Positions 9,393 through 20,305 of a DNA stretch of 64,000 bases are shown in pieces. Positions within the stretch are counted from its first letter, which is position 1. Each line of letters starts with the position of its first letter. A model generated the notes under the pieces. That model saw only the letters and a program-made list of their open reading frames with translations. It was not told where the DNA came from and searched no databases. Made by a program: the position numbers and the translations under genes. Source of the stretch: Colwellia sp. (GTDB lineage Bacteria > Pseudomonadota > Gammaproteobacteria > Enterobacterales > Alteromonadaceae); the NCBI GenBank assembly GCA_020630795.1, contig JAHDIK010000002.1, forward strand, positions 143,972-207,971, given 5' to 3'.

Positions 9393-9408
9393 AGCACTTA
9401 ATGTGCCA
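9393..9408 (-). promoter_or_regulatory. Sigma-54-type (-24/-12) promoter of the PEP-CTERM gene
   Basis: On the minus strand the site reads TGGCACATTAAGTGCT, against the RpoN consensus TGGCAC-N5-TTGCW. The GG at -24 and the GC at -12 have the exact 10-bp spacing; only the first T of TTGC differs. The predicted start would leave about 50 nt of leader before the ATG at 9329. In PEP-CTERM systems the PrsK/PrsR two-component pair with RpoN is known to control such genes, which makes this match meaningful. Confidence 0.7.
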
Positions 9409-9651
9409 TAAATAAAAAACTCTTTAATTTCAATATTTTGTGTGTTTTGTCATTTTCGCTCATTGTTTAGTTGTAAAAAAGTTAGACACTCGTTTGAATG
9501 CTAAATTAAATTTTTATCAAACTATTAACAAAAGCTTTACATTGTTGAAATATAAGGTTTTTTTTGGTTTTTGTTAATTTTATGCATTCTATTTTACTTT
9601 TTAATAAAGTGCTAGAATAAATTAATTTTTTATTTAATTAGTCGTGTCGTT

Positions 9652-10254
9652 ATGAATTTTAGTCCTTTAGTACAAGAGTTAATTGAAGCGTTAAAATGTT
9701 TGCCAGGTGTTGGCGCTAAATCCGCGCAGCGTATGGCATTTCATTTGTTAGAGAGAAATAGAGTTGGTGGTTCTAAATTATCATTAGCCCTTTCTAGCGC
9801 AATGGAACAAATAGGGCATTGTGAAAGCTGTCGAACGTTCACTGAGCAAAGAATTTGCGATATTTGTGAAAATCCTAAAAGAGAAATTGCTCAACAACTT
9901 TGTATTGTGGAGTCTCCCGCTGATGTTATAGCAATTGAACAAACGGGTGATTTTAAAGGAAAGTACTTTATATTAATGGGGCATTTGTCACCTATTGATG
10001 GCATTGGGCCTGATGATTTGGGGCTAGATATTTTGGAGAATCAATTTTCACAGAGTATATATAAGGAAGTTATTTTAGCGACAAACCCTACAGTGGAAGG
10101 GGAAGCTACGGCACATTATATAGCAGAGCTTGCGAAACAGTATCAAGTTAATGTGTCTCGTATTGCGCATGGTGTGCCTGTAGGTGGAGAATTAGAGTAT
10201 GTTGACGGTAATACCTTATCTCACGCTTTATCAGGAAGAAAATCTTATTCTTAA
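9652..10254 (+). CDS. recR: Recombination mediator protein RecR
   Basis: This 200-residue protein forms the RecFOR clamp-like ring that loads RecA at single-strand gaps. Visible parts in order are the helix-hairpin-helix ([17 protein letters not shown], residues 17-33), a zinc finger with Cys57, Cys60, Cys69 and Cys72, and a Toprim domain ([12 protein letters not shown]..., ending with NPTVEGEAT and [14 protein letters not shown]). The length is standard. The usual upstream partners dnaX and ybaB are absent; PEP-CTERM genes sit there instead, pointing away. Confidence 0.97.
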   Translation: MNFSPLVQELIEALKCLPGVGAKSAQRMAFHLLERNRVGGSKLSLALSSAMEQIGHCESCRTFTEQRICDICENPKREIAQQLCIVESPADVIAIEQTGDFKGKYFILMGHLSPIDGIGPDDLGLDILENQFSQSIYKEVILATNPTVEGEATAHYIAELAKQYQVNVSRIAHGVPVGGELEYVDGNTLSHALSGRKSYS

Positions 10255-10272
10255 TAAATTTTGAATTCATCT

Positions 10273-10300
10273 CTTGAATTACTATCGCTAAGCCCCACAT
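10273..10300 (+). promoter_or_regulatory. Heat-shock (sigma-32-type) promoter of htpG
   Basis: CTTGAA at 10273-10278 and CCCCACAT at 10293-10300 are separated by 14 bp, close to the RpoH consensus (CTTGAA, 13-15 bp, CCCCATnT). The site is 73 bp upstream of the htpG start, as expected for this chaperone. Confidence 0.75.
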
Positions 10301-10372
10301 GTATCATACGAGTACATACATTGTACCTTTTATACCTAGTGTAATTATTTAGTAAAGTAGGAGATGTTTCAG

Positions 10373-12334
10373 ATGTCTGAAGCTGGCAATAAAGAAGTTC
10401 ATGGTTTCCAAACTGAAGTAAAGCAGTTACTTCAGTTGATGATCCACTCACTATATTCAAATAAAGAAATCTTTTTACGTGAATTAGTATCAAACGCAGC
10501 TGATGCTGCCGATAAATTACGTTTTAAGGCGCTATCTAATGCTGACCTTTATGAAGGCGACGGTGACTTACGTGTACGTGTAAGTGCAGATAAAGAAAAT
10601 AATACGGTTACTATTTCAGATAACGGTATTGGTATGAATCACGATGAGATTATTGCTCACTTAGGTACTATTGCAAAGTCAGGTACAGCAGAGTTTTTCT
10701 CTAAGTTATCTGGCGACCAAGCGTCTGACTCACAACTTATTGGCCAATTTGGTGTTGGATTTTACTCAGCATTTATTGTTGCAGATAGAGTAACTGTACG
10801 TTCTCGTGCAGCAGGTGACGATAAAGCGAATGGTGTTGAGTGGAGCAGTGAAGGTGAAGGTGAATTTACTACCGCTAAAATTGAAAAAGCGAATCGTGGT
10901 ACCGACATCATCTTACACTTAAAAGAAGATGAAACTGAGTTTGCAGACGAATGGCGCTTAAAATCAATTGTAACTAAATACTCTGACCATATTTCAGTTT
11001 CAGTTGAAATGTTAACACCAGAAGTGCCGGAAGTTGAAGCGGTTGAAGAAGTGAAAGACGCTGACGGCAATGTTACTACTCCAGCAATAGAAGCGAGAGA
11101 TGCTGAACCCGCAATGTGGGAAGCTGTTAACAAAGCAACAGCACTTTGGACGCGTGAAAAATCTGAAGTTTCTGAAGACGAATACAAAGAATTCTATAAG
11201 CACGTATCTCATGATTATACCGATCCTTTATTGTGGGCTCACAACAAAGTTGAAGGTAAAACAGAATACACAAGCTTGCTATACATTCCTTCAAAAGCAC
11301 CGTTTGACCTTCATAACCGTGAAAAGCAGCATGGCTTAAAGTTATATGTTCAACGCGTATTCATTATGGATGACGCAGAACAGTTTATGCCTACTTACTT
11401 ACGTTTTGTTAAAGGTTTGCTTGATTCAAACGACTTACCGTTGAATGTTTCTCGTGAAATTTTACAAGATAATAAAATTACTCAAGCGATACGCAAAGGC
11501 TGTACTAAACGTGTTTTAACTATGCTTGAACGTATGGGTAAAAACAATAAAGAAAAATATCAGTCATTTTGGAATGAATTTGGTCAGGTTCTTAAAGAAG
11601 GTCCTGCTGAAGATATGGCTCATAAAGAGCAAATTGCTAAGTTACTTCGTTTTGCTTCAACGAATGACGATACAAGTGCGCAAAGTGTTTCATTACCTGA
11701 ATACGTAGAACGTATGAAAGAAGGACAAGATAAAATTTATTATGTTGTTGCTGATAACTTTGCTGCCGCTAAAAATAGTCCTCATTTAGAAGTATTCCGC
11801 AAAAAAGGCATCGAAGTATTATTAATGTCTGATCGAATCGACGAATGGTTAGTTAGTCATCTTAACGAGTTTGATGGTAAGCAATTACAATCAGTAACTC
11901 GTGGCGGATTAGATTTAAGTGATATGGATGACGCAGAAACGAAGGAAGCTCAAGAAAAATTAGAGCAAGAATTTGATACTGTTGTCGCTCGTATTAAGAA
12001 AACATTAGAAGGTAAGGTTAAAGACGTTAAGTTATCTCAACGTTTAACCGATTCTCCAGCTTGTATCGTAACTGATGAACACGACATGAGTAGTCAAATG
12101 ATCAAGTTAATGGAATCTGTTGGTCAAGCAGTTCCAGAGTCTCTACCTATTTTTGAAATTAATGCAGAACACGAACTTGTTAAGCATATTTCTGACGAGT
12201 CTGATGATGATCAGTTTGCACAATGGACTGAAGTATTATTTGAACAAGCTATGTTAGCTGAACGAGGAAGCTTGAAAGATCCTGCTTCATTTGTATCTCG
12301 TTTAAACAAGTTAATGCTGAGTTTGACTAAATAG
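10373..12334 (+). CDS. htpG: Molecular chaperone HtpG (bacterial Hsp90)
   Basis: This ATP-dependent chaperone dimer has about 653 residues. The N-terminal GHKL ATPase domain shows [33 protein letters not shown] and [12 protein letters not shown] middle domain ([31 protein letters not shown]) and a C-terminal dimerisation domain follow. The ATG at 10373 is preferred over the one at 10364 because AGGAG sits directly against 10364 but 9 bp from 10373. A region rich in Glu/Val (about residues 220-245, [15 protein letters not shown]) is a charged insertion typical of gammaproteobacterial HtpG. It is followed by its own terminator. Confidence 0.97.
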   Translation: MSEAGNKEVHGFQTEVKQLLQLMIHSLYSNKEIFLRELVSNAADAADKLRFKALSNADLYEGDGDLRVRVSADKENNTVTISDNGIGMNHDEIIAHLGTIAKSGTAEFFSKLSGDQASDSQLIGQFGVGFYSAFIVADRVTVRSRAAGDDKANGVEWSSEGEGEFTTAKIEKANRGTDIILHLKEDETEFADEWRLKSIVTKYSDHISVSVEMLTPEVPEVEAVEEVKDADGNVTTPAIEARDAEPAMWEAVNKATALWTREKSEVSEDEYKEFYKHVSHDYTDPLLWAHNKVEGKTEYTSLLYIPSKAPFDLHNREKQHGLKLYVQRVFIMDDAEQFMPTYLRFVKGLLDSNDLPLNVSREILQDNKITQAIRKGCTKRVLTMLERMGKNNKEKYQSFWNEFGQVLKEGPAEDMAHKEQIAKLLRFASTNDDTSAQSVSLPEYVERMKEGQDKIYYVVADNFAAAKNSPHLEVFRKKGIEVLLMSDRIDEWLVSHLNEFDGKQLQSVTRGGLDLSDMDDAETKEAQEKLEQEFDTVVARIKKTLEGKVKDVKLSQRLTDSPACIVTDEHDMSSQMIKLMESVGQAVPESLPIFEINAEHELVKHISDESDDDQFAQWTEVLFEQAMLAERGSLKDPASFVSRLNKLMLSLTK

Positions 12335-12361
12335 TAGTCGTTAGTTATTAGACATTAGTAT

Positions 12362-12388
12362 AAAAAGGAGCGTTTCCGCTCCTTTTTT
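12362..12388 (+). terminator. Intrinsic terminator of htpG
   Basis: AAGGAGCG and CGCTCCTT pair around a TTTC loop, with an A-run before and six T after: a textbook rho-independent terminator 27 bp after the stop codon. Confidence 0.92.
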
Positions 12389-12410
12389 GATCATTGTTTT
12401 GTATTCTTAC

Positions 12411-12439
12411 TTGTTTGCAAACATGTGAAAATGTATAGT
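12411..12439 (+). promoter_or_regulatory. Sigma-70 promoter of adk
   Basis: TTGTTT (12411-12416) and TATAGT (12434-12439) have an ideal 17-bp spacer. The site is 45 bp upstream of the adk start and just beyond the htpG terminator. Confidence 0.55.
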
Positions 12440-12483
12440 GTCACTTTTTTAAATCCATCACAATTTACAAAGGGCTTTCTTAA

Positions 12484-13128
<645 letters not shown>

Positions 13129-13149
13129 ACTCATTTTTCTTAGATTCAG

Positions 13150-13172
13150 AGCCCGCTGATGCGGGCTTTTTT
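13150..13172 (+). terminator. Intrinsic terminator of adk
   Basis: AGCCCGC and GCGGGCT form a 7-bp GC-rich stem with a TGAT loop followed by a T-run, 22 bp after the stop codon. Confidence 0.93.
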
Positions 13173-13437
13173 ATGCGCGCTTGTTTAGTTTAACGTAAAA
13201 CAAAACGTTCTTAAAAACTCAGTCTTTCCAGTGTCATATTTTTATAACTTGTTGCATTATATCTTTCACTTTAGTATTCAGAACAATATTTTACATACGT
13301 ATTCACCGCTATAGGCTTTATATATCACTAGGTACGGGTTTTAGCTAAAGCTATAATTCGAGCATTATAGTTAGATATGTAGTAGTAAATATTATTATCT
13401 AATTTTCATTTATCAGACTAACTATGGTCATTTATTT
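13173..13437 (+). other. Spacer upstream of the phosphorylase-kinase-like gene
   Basis: 265 bp between the adk terminator and the next start. It must hold the promoter of the following gene, but I could not single out a convincing -35/-10 pair. No RNA gene, repeat or small ORF with a good ribosome binding site is apparent. Confidence 0.4.
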
Positions 13438-16400
13438 ATGAATAAAACGTTATTACTTAATCGTTTATATAAAGATATTAACGAGATTATCATTAGCAGG
13501 CAGCATCCGGTTACAGGCTTATTACCCGCGAGTACCGCAATTACGACTCACGGCGATTACACTGATGCGTGGGTACGAGACAATGTTTATTCAATATTAA
13601 GCGTATGGACGTTGAGTAGGGCATATAGCCGAACGGGTGAAAAAATAAAATGTGACGAGCTGTCTCAGTCTACCGTTAAACTTATGCGCGGTTTACTTCA
13701 AGCAATGATGAGGCAGTCTGACAAAGTAGAAACGTTTAAAAATACATTGGATCCATTAGATTGTTTACATGCCAAGTACAGTACAACTTCAGGTTTAAGC
13801 GTTGTTGAAGATGACCAATGGGGTCACTTACAAATAGATGCTACGTCTATCTTTTTGTTAATGATTGCGCAAATGACTGCATCAGGACTTCGTATTGTTC
13901 AAACTATTGATGAAGTCGATTTTGTTCAAAATTTAGTTTACTACATTGCATTTGCATACCGTATTCCAGACTATGGAATTTGGGAACGCGGAAACAAAAT
14001 TAATAACGGTAAAACCGAAATTAATGCGAGCTCTGTTGGTATGGCAAAAGCTGCATTGCAAGCATTAGATGGATTTAATGTATTTGGTGAAAACGGTAAT
14101 CCTAAAGCGATTATTCATACTATTCCAGATGCGATATCTCGAGCGCGTAATACCTTGACACACCTTCTTCCAAGAGAATCAATTTCTAAAGAAGTAGATA
14201 GTGCTATTTTAAGTATTATTGGTTTTCCTGCCTTTGCGGTAACCGATAAAAACCTTGTTGAAAAAACAAAAAATAAAATTCTCTCTGAATTAGGAGGCGA
14301 ATACGGTTGTAAGCGATTCTTATGGGATGGACATCAAACCAGTATAGAAGATCATACGCGTATTCATTATGAGCATTCAGAGCTTGCGAATTTCGAAAAT
14401 ATAGAATCAGAATGGCCGCTGTTTTACACGTACTTATATATTCAAGCCCTGTTTGATAACGATGTAACAGAAGCGAAAAAATATCGAGAAAAGCTAGAGT
14501 CTTTGATGGTTGATGTTGATGGCAAGAAGTTGTTGCCTGAGCTGTATTATGTAGAAAAAGATAACATTGAGGCAGAAAAGAAGAACCCAGGATCACAACC
14601 GCGTGTTCCAAATGAGAATGTTCCATTGGTTTGGGCGCAAAGCATGTATTACACGGGCTTAATGTTAGATGAAGGCCTAGTGACTAAAGATGATTTAGAT
14701 CCTGTTAAGTTAAGAAGTCGCTCAACTCAAAATACAGATGGTCAAATTGCGATTGTCGTTCTTGCCGAAAATAGCTGTGTTAAAGAGCAATTAGCAAAAA
14801 ATGGTGTTATTGCGGAAACTATTAGCGAAATAGCACCGATTAAGGTGATGGACGCAAGTGAATTAGTAGAGTCATATCGTAAAGTGGGTGCAAATAGCAG
14901 TTTAGCACTTACTGGACGACCTAAACGTCGTTTACAAGGTTTAGCTACAGCGCAAACATACGTGTTTAATGGGCAACCTTATTTGTCGTTGTCGAGTATT
15001 CAGCACACCGAAAATAATTATCGAGTATTTGATGCAAAGCTTGCTAGTACGCATTTAAAAGACGAAATAGCGCATATTTGCAAGCATTGGATAAACGATG
15101 AAGTTGCGGTAGTTTCATATTTGTTTACGCAAGACATGTGCGATAGTCAAAATGCGAGTGAGTTACTTGAAACTATTCGTTCTTTTCAACTGAGAAAAGC
15201 TCAGCCTAATGTAGGTTACGCTTCTGCTAACTTAGCGATTAGGGCATCTAAGGTAAACGATTTAGTTGTTTCTAATATTAATATCGAAGCGCTGTCAGAG
15301 TCCGAAGAGGTATCTAAATCACCTTGGTTAACTATCGATGTGTCATTACTTTCAAATGAGTTGCAACAAGAACTAAAAAGTTTTGAAACATCTGATGAGC
15401 TTGGGTACACCCAACTTTTAACATGGCTTAAAACATACGATTTAGAATCAGATCTGTCGTCAGATAAAAGTGTTAACAATATTACCTTTAAAGCACTTGT
15501 TGAAGCTCTTTATGTTAGAGCGCAACATAAACAAAATTGGTTAACTGCCCGATTATGTTTCTCTGTATTAAACTTGTCATTTACTGATTTGGTTGATGAT
15601 GTAGCACAGGTATGTTCGAGACATATTTCGATAAGTATCGGCAATAAAAATCAATTGGTACTTACTGGTGAACATGCCTTACTTAAACCTAAAAAGCTTA
15701 TTAAGCTTTTAGACAAAGTTGCAATTCATCCACTTGAACGTACTCTAATTCAAGAGTTACTGGTTATTTTAGGCAATACAATACGTATCAACACACCTAT
15801 GTTTAACGGTGTGAGATCAATAAAACTAAACAACGTACTAATGCTTTGTGCCAACACTACTGATTACACACACACAACGCTGAAAAACTTTTCACTTAGA
15901 TCGCCAGCAGAGTTGAATGATATGGTTCAAGCAATGTTGTCTGCACAGCAAGAAGCGTTCGTGCATGATGTTGAATATAACTTTACCGAGCAGCACCTCG
16001 ATCAAACAAAACCTAGTACATCTAACGCTATGGATACTGATTGGATGGAATGGCGCTCAGCGAAAGGGTTAATCATTCGTTTTGATGACCAGTTTTTAAC
16101 GGATATTTGGAATAGTTTAGCGAATACAAAAACATTAGTTTTTGGTGACAATAAAGAAGCGAGTGAATCGCTAGATTCGGAACTCATACGTGCATCGATG
16201 ACCCCGAGAGAAGAGAGTTTTGCTCGTACAATTGATGAACAGATACAACAATTACATCCTATTTATTATAAGTCAGCTATTGTTGAAGTCCTCTATGCTT
16301 TTAGTCAATTCTGTAAAGATAACTCAGAAGCTAAATTTTCAGAAGTTGTGTTAGGAGATATACTGTTTGAAGCGGCAAACTTATATGTTACAGAAAACAA

Positions 16401-16497
16401 TAATATTCAACCAAATGAGCGTAGTTTAGATGTATTTGTAACGCAGTCGCCACAAACGTTAAGGTCTTATGTGTTGAGAGTTATCGAATCATTGTAA
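13438..16497 (+). CDS. Phosphorylase kinase alpha/beta-like, GH15-fold protein
   Basis: This is a 1019-residue cytosolic protein. The N-terminal half is an (alpha/alpha)6 glycoside hydrolase family 15-like domain: RQHPVTGLLPAS (about 21-32), YTDAWVRDNVYS (about 41-52), YGIWERGNKINNG (about 179-191) and INASSVGMAKAALQALDGF (about 196-214). From about 230 on it follows the eukaryotic phosphorylase kinase regulatory subunits: LLPRESISKEVD, IIGFPAFAV, YGCKRFLWDG, FENIESEWPLFYTYLYI, VLAEN...VKEQLAKNGV and SLALTGRPKRR. The C terminus (ARTIDEQIQQLHPIYYKSAI, about 930-950) also recalls the tail domain of those subunits. In eukaryotes these subunits hold and restrain the catalytic gamma subunit; no kinase gene is near here. 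A role in glycogen or glucan control is inference. The gene stands alone and is convergent with rne. Confidence 0.8.
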   Translation: MNKTLLLNRLYKDINEIIISRQHPVTGLLPASTAITTHGDYTDAWVRDNVYSILSVWTLSRAYSRTGEKIKCDELSQSTVKLMRGLLQAMMRQSDKVETFKNTLDPLDCLHAKYSTTSGLSVVEDDQWGHLQIDATSIFLLMIAQMTASGLRIVQTIDEVDFVQNLVYYIAFAYRIPDYGIWERGNKINNGKTEINASSVGMAKAALQALDGFNVFGENGNPKAIIHTIPDAISRARNTLTHLLPRESISKEVDSAILSIIGFPAFAVTDKNLVEKTKNKILSELGGEYGCKRFLWDGHQTSIEDHTRIHYEHSELANFENIESEWPLFYTYLYIQALFDNDVTEAKKYREKLESLMVDVDGKKLLPELYYVEKDNIEAEKKNPGSQPRVPNENVPLVWAQSMYYTGLMLDEGLVTKDDLDPVKLRSRSTQNTDGQIAIVVLAENSCVKEQLAKNGVIAETISEIAPIKVMDASELVESYRKVGANSSLALTGRPKRRLQGLATAQTYVFNGQPYLSLSSIQHTENNYRVFDAKLASTHLKDEIAHICKHWINDEVAVVSYLFTQDMCDSQNASELLETIRSFQLRKAQPNVGYASANLAIRASKVNDLVVSNINIEALSESEEVSKSPWLTIDVSLLSNELQQELKSFETSDELGYTQLLTWLKTYDLESDLSSDKSVNNITFKALVEALYVRAQHKQNWLTARLCFSVLNLSFTDLVDDVAQVCSRHISISIGNKNQLVLTGEHALLKPKKLIKLLDKVAIHPLERTLIQELLVILGNTIRINTPMFNGVRSIKLNNVLMLCANTTDYTHTTLKNFSLRSPAELNDMVQAMLSAQQEAFVHDVEYNFTEQHLDQTKPSTSNAMDTDWMEWRSAKGLIIRFDDQFLTDIWNSLANTKTLVFGDNKEASESLDSELIRASMTPREESFARTIDEQIQQLHPIYYKSAIVEVLYAFSQFCKDNSEAKFSEVVLGDILFEAANLYVTENNNIQPNERSLDVFVTQSPQTLRSYVLRVIESL

Positions 16498-16613
16498 CTC
16501 GTCTGCGAGAGGGGTGAGTATTGTGTGATGGTAATGCGTCATTCTCCCCGCTGTTTCTCGTTATAAAACTACTCATATATAAATAACCTAATCGTATTAA
16601 AAAATTAGTACAT

Positions 16614-16644
16614 AAAAAAAACCAGCCGGTAGGCTGGTTTTTTT
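16614..16644. terminator. Bidirectional terminator between the PhK-like gene and rne
   Basis: ACCAGCC and GGCTGGT pair around a GGTA loop, extended by seven A before and seven T after, so it can stop transcription from both converging genes. Confidence 0.92.
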
Positions 16645-16666
16645 GTCTGCATTGACTGACTAAATA

Positions 16667-19600
16667 TTAAGGTTTAGTTGGTCCTGCAGAGGCCTTGTTA
16701 ACAACGTTAGAAACCATTGCACGTCGTGCTGACATGGTGTGGTTAGGTCTTTCATCATTTGTTCTAAAAGCAGTAGGTAATTCTCCAACTACACTTGTAG
16801 TTACAGGCTTAGCCATAGGTGCAGACGCTTTACCAGGTTTTATTTTGGTAGCGGCTTTAGTGCCTTTAGGTAGTTTAGCTTTTCTAACAGGTTTAACTTT
16901 GTTTGATGACTCTTCTTGCGAAGGTATCTCAATTTCAAGTTGTTTGCTGTCTTTATCGTCGCTACTATCAGCTGTAACAGGTGAAGACTTATCTTCTTTG
17001 TTTTCTGTTATTGCTTCTTCAGTAGTTTCTTTAACTTCGCTAACTTGAGGGGCTTCCTGTATTTCTGAAGCGACTTCAACAACTTCTGTTACGGTTTCTT
17101 CTGTAGCTCGAATATTGGCATTTGATTGATCATCATTTGTTGTAGCGTCCACATCAACAACCGCTTCAATAGCTTTATCTTGAGTAACAACAACTGCCTG
17201 TTCAACGTTTTCGGCTTCTACTTCCACTACTGGTTCGCTTGGTTCAACATTAGAAACAACATTCGCTTCAGCCTTTTCTGAAGGTGCCTCAACAGAATTT
17301 TCTGAGTGAGTATCTTCTAAAGGAAGTGTTTGTTGTACCTCTTTAGATGCACCGTTTAATGATGCTACCGTTTCAACTACTGGTGTTTCATCAGGTTTAG
17401 GGTAACGACTTTCAACTGGGTCTAAAGACACTTCGCTGTTTGAATTCTGGTTGTTAAACTCAGATTCGTTATTTTGACGACGTCTACGCTGCCCATGTGA
17501 ACGAAGGTGTCTTGGAGAACGTCTATTTCTAGGACGTTCTTCTTGATTGCCTTTTTCATTGTTGCTACTTACAGGAGTATTGTTTTGATTACTTACTGCT
17601 GCTTTTGGTTCATTAACTAATGGTTCAGCTTTAGTTGGTGCAGAAGAAGCTTTTGGTGCTTGTGTATTCGTATCAACTGCTTTAACTGCATTGTCGTTTA
17701 CACGCACTTTTTTACGGTTGTTTCTACGCTGTCTGCGTTCTGCAACTTTTTCTTCTTTCGGCTTGTTATCTTTCTCGTGAGCAGGTTTACGATTTTGTTT
17801 GTTATTTCTTGTGTCTTTAGAATCAAACTTATCTGACTTAGCGTTGTGATTTCTCTTGTCGTTACGGTCGTTTCTATTGTTTCGCTTGTTACCCTGACGT
17901 GACTTGTGAGGACGATGATTGTTTTCAGGTTTTGGCTTGTTGCGTTTTACTGGTTCTTCAACTTTTTCTTCAACAAATAGGCCTTTTAACCAAGCAAAAA
18001 ATCCACCTTTACTTTCTTTCTTTTCAGTATTCTTTGATGGCGTTTGCTGTGTGCTTGCTTCTTGCTTTTGAGGTGCATTTTTTGGTGAAGACATACCTTG
18101 TAGAGCAGGTTCATCGCGTTTTGCAGCTTCAGCATTAAACTTAGGCATTACGGCTTCTTCAACTACAGCCTGCTTAATAGGTAGGTCGTAACTTGCTTCT
18201 GCAATAGATTCATCTTCACGAACCCTTACTACTTCATACTGAGGTGTGTCCATATGAGGGTTAGGGATTATAAGTACATGCACTTTGTGATGCTTTTCAA
18301 TGTGCATTACAGAGCGACGCTTCTCGTTAAGTAAGTATGTTGCTACAGGTACTGGAACATGGGCTTGTACATGCAGTGTATTTTCTTTAATGGCTTCTTC
18401 TTCCATTAAACGAAGAACTGATAGTGCTAAAGATTCAACACCACGTACTTGGCCTGTACCATTACAACGAGGACATACACCTTGGCTAGTTTCACCAATT
18501 GATGGACGTAAACGTTGACGAGACATTTCAAGTAAACCAAAGCGAGAAATTTTACCTATTTGAATACGAGCACGATCAGGCTTAACAGCGTCACGCATTC
18601 TGTTTTCAACTTCACGTTGGTGGCGTACAGGTGTCATATCTATAAAGTCGATTACGACTAAACCACCTAAATCACGTAAACGTAATTGGCGTGCAATTTC
18701 TTCTGCTGCTTCAAGGTTTGTATTGAATGCGGTTTCTTCGATATCGCCACCCTTAGTAGCACGAGCAGAGTTGATATCGATAGAAGTCATTGCTTCTGTA
18801 GGGTCAATAACGATAGAACCGCCCGACGGAAGACGTACTTCGCGTTGGAATGCAGATTCAATTTGAGACTCTATTTGGTAGTGAGTAAATAGTGGAACAT
18901 CGTTAGTATAAAGCTTAATTTTACTAATAAAGTCTGGACGAACAACTTCAATATGTTTTTTAACGCTTTCAAATGTTTTAGGGCGATCAATTAATACTTC
19001 ACCGATGTCACGACGTAAATAGTCACGTATAGCTCGTAGAATTACATTCGTTTCTTGGTGAATTAGAAATGGAGCAGGGCGACTAGCAGCTACGTCTTCA
19101 ATTGCTTTCCAGTGGTGTAATAAAACACTTAAATCCCACTCTAGCTCATCATAATCTTTACCTACACCAGCGGTACGAACAATAAGTCCCATGCCTTTTG
19201 GTAGGTTTAATTTACTTAATGAGTTTTTAAGGTCTGTACGTTCATCACCTTCAATTCTTCGTGAGATACCGCCTGCACGAGGGTTGTTAGGCATGAGTAC
19301 TAAGTAACTTCCTGCTAAGCTAATAAAGGTAGTAAGTGCAGCGCCTTTTTGGCCTCGCTCTTCTTTATCAATTTGAACAATAACTTCTTGTCCTTCATGA
19401 AGTACTTCTTTGATGTTAGGTCTGCCTTGAAATGAGTAACCTTTAGGGAAGTACTCTCTGGCAATTTCTTTCATTGGAAGGAAGCCGTGACGCTCCGCAC
19501 CATAATCAACAAACGCAGCTTCTAAAGAAGGCTCAATACGAGTGATTTTGGCTTTATAGATGTTTGACTTTTTCTGTTCATGACCTGGGCTCTCAATGTC

Positions 19601-19681
19601 TAAATCATAGAGCTGTTGACCATCAACAAGTGCTACACGCAATTCTTCTGATTGGGTAGCATTTATTAACATACGTTTCAT
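16667..19681 (-). CDS. rne: Ribonuclease E
   Basis: This 1004-residue endoribonuclease is the core of the RNA degradosome, acting in mRNA decay and rRNA/tRNA maturation. The catalytic half has the S1 domain (residues about 35-120), the metal-binding Asp in [13 protein letters not shown] (about 303) and VVIDFIDM (about 346), and the zinc link CPRCNGTG (about 404). The C-terminal half is unstructured: an amphipathic membrane anchor FFAWLKGLF (about 555), Arg/Lys/Asn-rich RNA-binding stretches, a long Glu/Val-rich acidic section, and a conserved tail ([14 protein letters not shown]). The segments that bind helicase, enolase or PNPase cannot be pinned down by eye. The gene is preceded by a long leader region, consistent with the autoregulation known for rne. 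Confidence 0.97.
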   Translation of the reverse strand: MKRMLINATQSEELRVALVDGQQLYDLDIESPGHEQKKSNIYKAKITRIEPSLEAAFVDYGAERHGFLPMKEIAREYFPKGYSFQGRPNIKEVLHEGQEVIVQIDKEERGQKGAALTTFISLAGSYLVLMPNNPRAGGISRRIEGDERTDLKNSLSKLNLPKGMGLIVRTAGVGKDYDELEWDLSVLLHHWKAIEDVAASRPAPFLIHQETNVILRAIRDYLRRDIGEVLIDRPKTFESVKKHIEVVRPDFISKIKLYTNDVPLFTHYQIESQIESAFQREVRLPSGGSIVIDPTEAMTSIDINSARATKGGDIEETAFNTNLEAAEEIARQLRLRDLGGLVVIDFIDMTPVRHQREVENRMRDAVKPDRARIQIGKISRFGLLEMSRQRLRPSIGETSQGVCPRCNGTGQVRGVESLALSVLRLMEEEAIKENTLHVQAHVPVPVATYLLNEKRRSVMHIEKHHKVHVLIIPNPHMDTPQYEVVRVREDESIAEASYDLPIKQAVVEEAVMPKFNAEAAKRDEPALQGMSSPKNAPQKQEASTQQTPSKNTEKKESKGGFFAWLKGLFVEEKVEEPVKRNKPKPENNHRPHKSRQGNKRNNRNDRNDKRNHNAKSDKFDSKDTRNNKQNRKPAHEKDNKPKEEKVAERRQRRNNRKKVRVNDNAVKAVDTNTQAPKASSAPTKAEPLVNEPKAAVSNQNNTPVSSNNEKGNQEERPRNRRSPRHLRSHGQRRRRQNNESEFNNQNSNSEVSLDPVESRYPKPDETPVVETVASLNGASKEVQQTLPLEDTHSENSVEAPSEKAEANVVSNVEPSEPVVEVEAENVEQAVVVTQDKAIEAVVDVDATTNDDQSNANIRATEETVTEVVEVASEIQEAPQVSEVKETTEEAITENKEDKSSPVTADSSDDKDSKQLEIEIPSQEESSNKVKPVRKAKLPKGTKAATKIKPGKASAPMAKPVTTSVVGELPTAFRTNDERPNHTMSARRAMVSNVVNKASAGPTKP

Positions 19682-20305
19682 AGTTGTGTGACTCTTTTTT
19701 AGTCACAGCACACCATTTGCTAAGTACACAAAGCAATCTTGGTAATGTAAAACAGCAGTTCGTCAACCTCACGATTGTCAATCTTAATACGCCAATTACG
19801 CATTAAGCTGTCATAAAATCTGATTGTAATTATCTAACTATGACGTTTTTATCATAGCGTATATATGTCTTCATGTGCTCAGCATTAATGTGCTGTGCAT
19901 ATTTTAGTAAATGTCGCTTTTAAGGGATGATTAATGTCAGCACGATATGTTTTTATCGTTTATTTGCTTTACTTACATCTGAAAATTGTATGCATTTACT
20001 AAATGTTATTTAAAAATGGTTCTTATGCGCTGGATATAATGTTTATGTATTCTCTTTAACAAGTTACACGCGTTAAATGTTACAACAGGCCATTCATTTA
20101 TTATGTCAACTCATTCATCTCGAATGGCGCATAACAACGTAGCCGCATTTTACCTCTTACGTTCCGCTCAGAACTTCCATTAATTAGTGTAGTATCTTTT
20201 TTAGAATACTCACGTTTTTATTATCCCATTATATTGAAGTATTTAGCAATGAAATTGCCGAGTTAATTGTGCTAAATATCAAATGAAATGTGATAAACTT
20301 GTTAA
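19682..20305. other. 624-bp divergent spacer between rne and rluC
   Basis: AT-rich non-coding DNA. The left part should hold the rne promoter and its untranslated leader, which in E. coli is over 300 nt long and carries the autoregulatory hairpins. One small stem is visible at 19838-19857 (CTATGA with TCATAG). The right part must hold the rluC promoter. No ORF with a credible ribosome binding site and no tRNA is seen. Confidence 0.45.

Noticed and set aside
10762..11187. 141-codon minus-strand frame within htpG
   Set aside because: Ser/Thr/Ala-rich mirror of htpG codons, fully inside a certain gene.
13438..14700. Calling the GH15-like protein a secreted glucoamylase
   Set aside because: No signal peptide is present and the similarity to phosphorylase kinase subunits continues through the non-catalytic half.
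16695..17048. 117-codon open frame on the + strand opposite rne
   Set aside because: It lies wholly antisense to the low-complexity tail of RNase E; its Leu/Ser/Thr/Val composition mirrors the acidic rne codons and it has no ribosome binding site.
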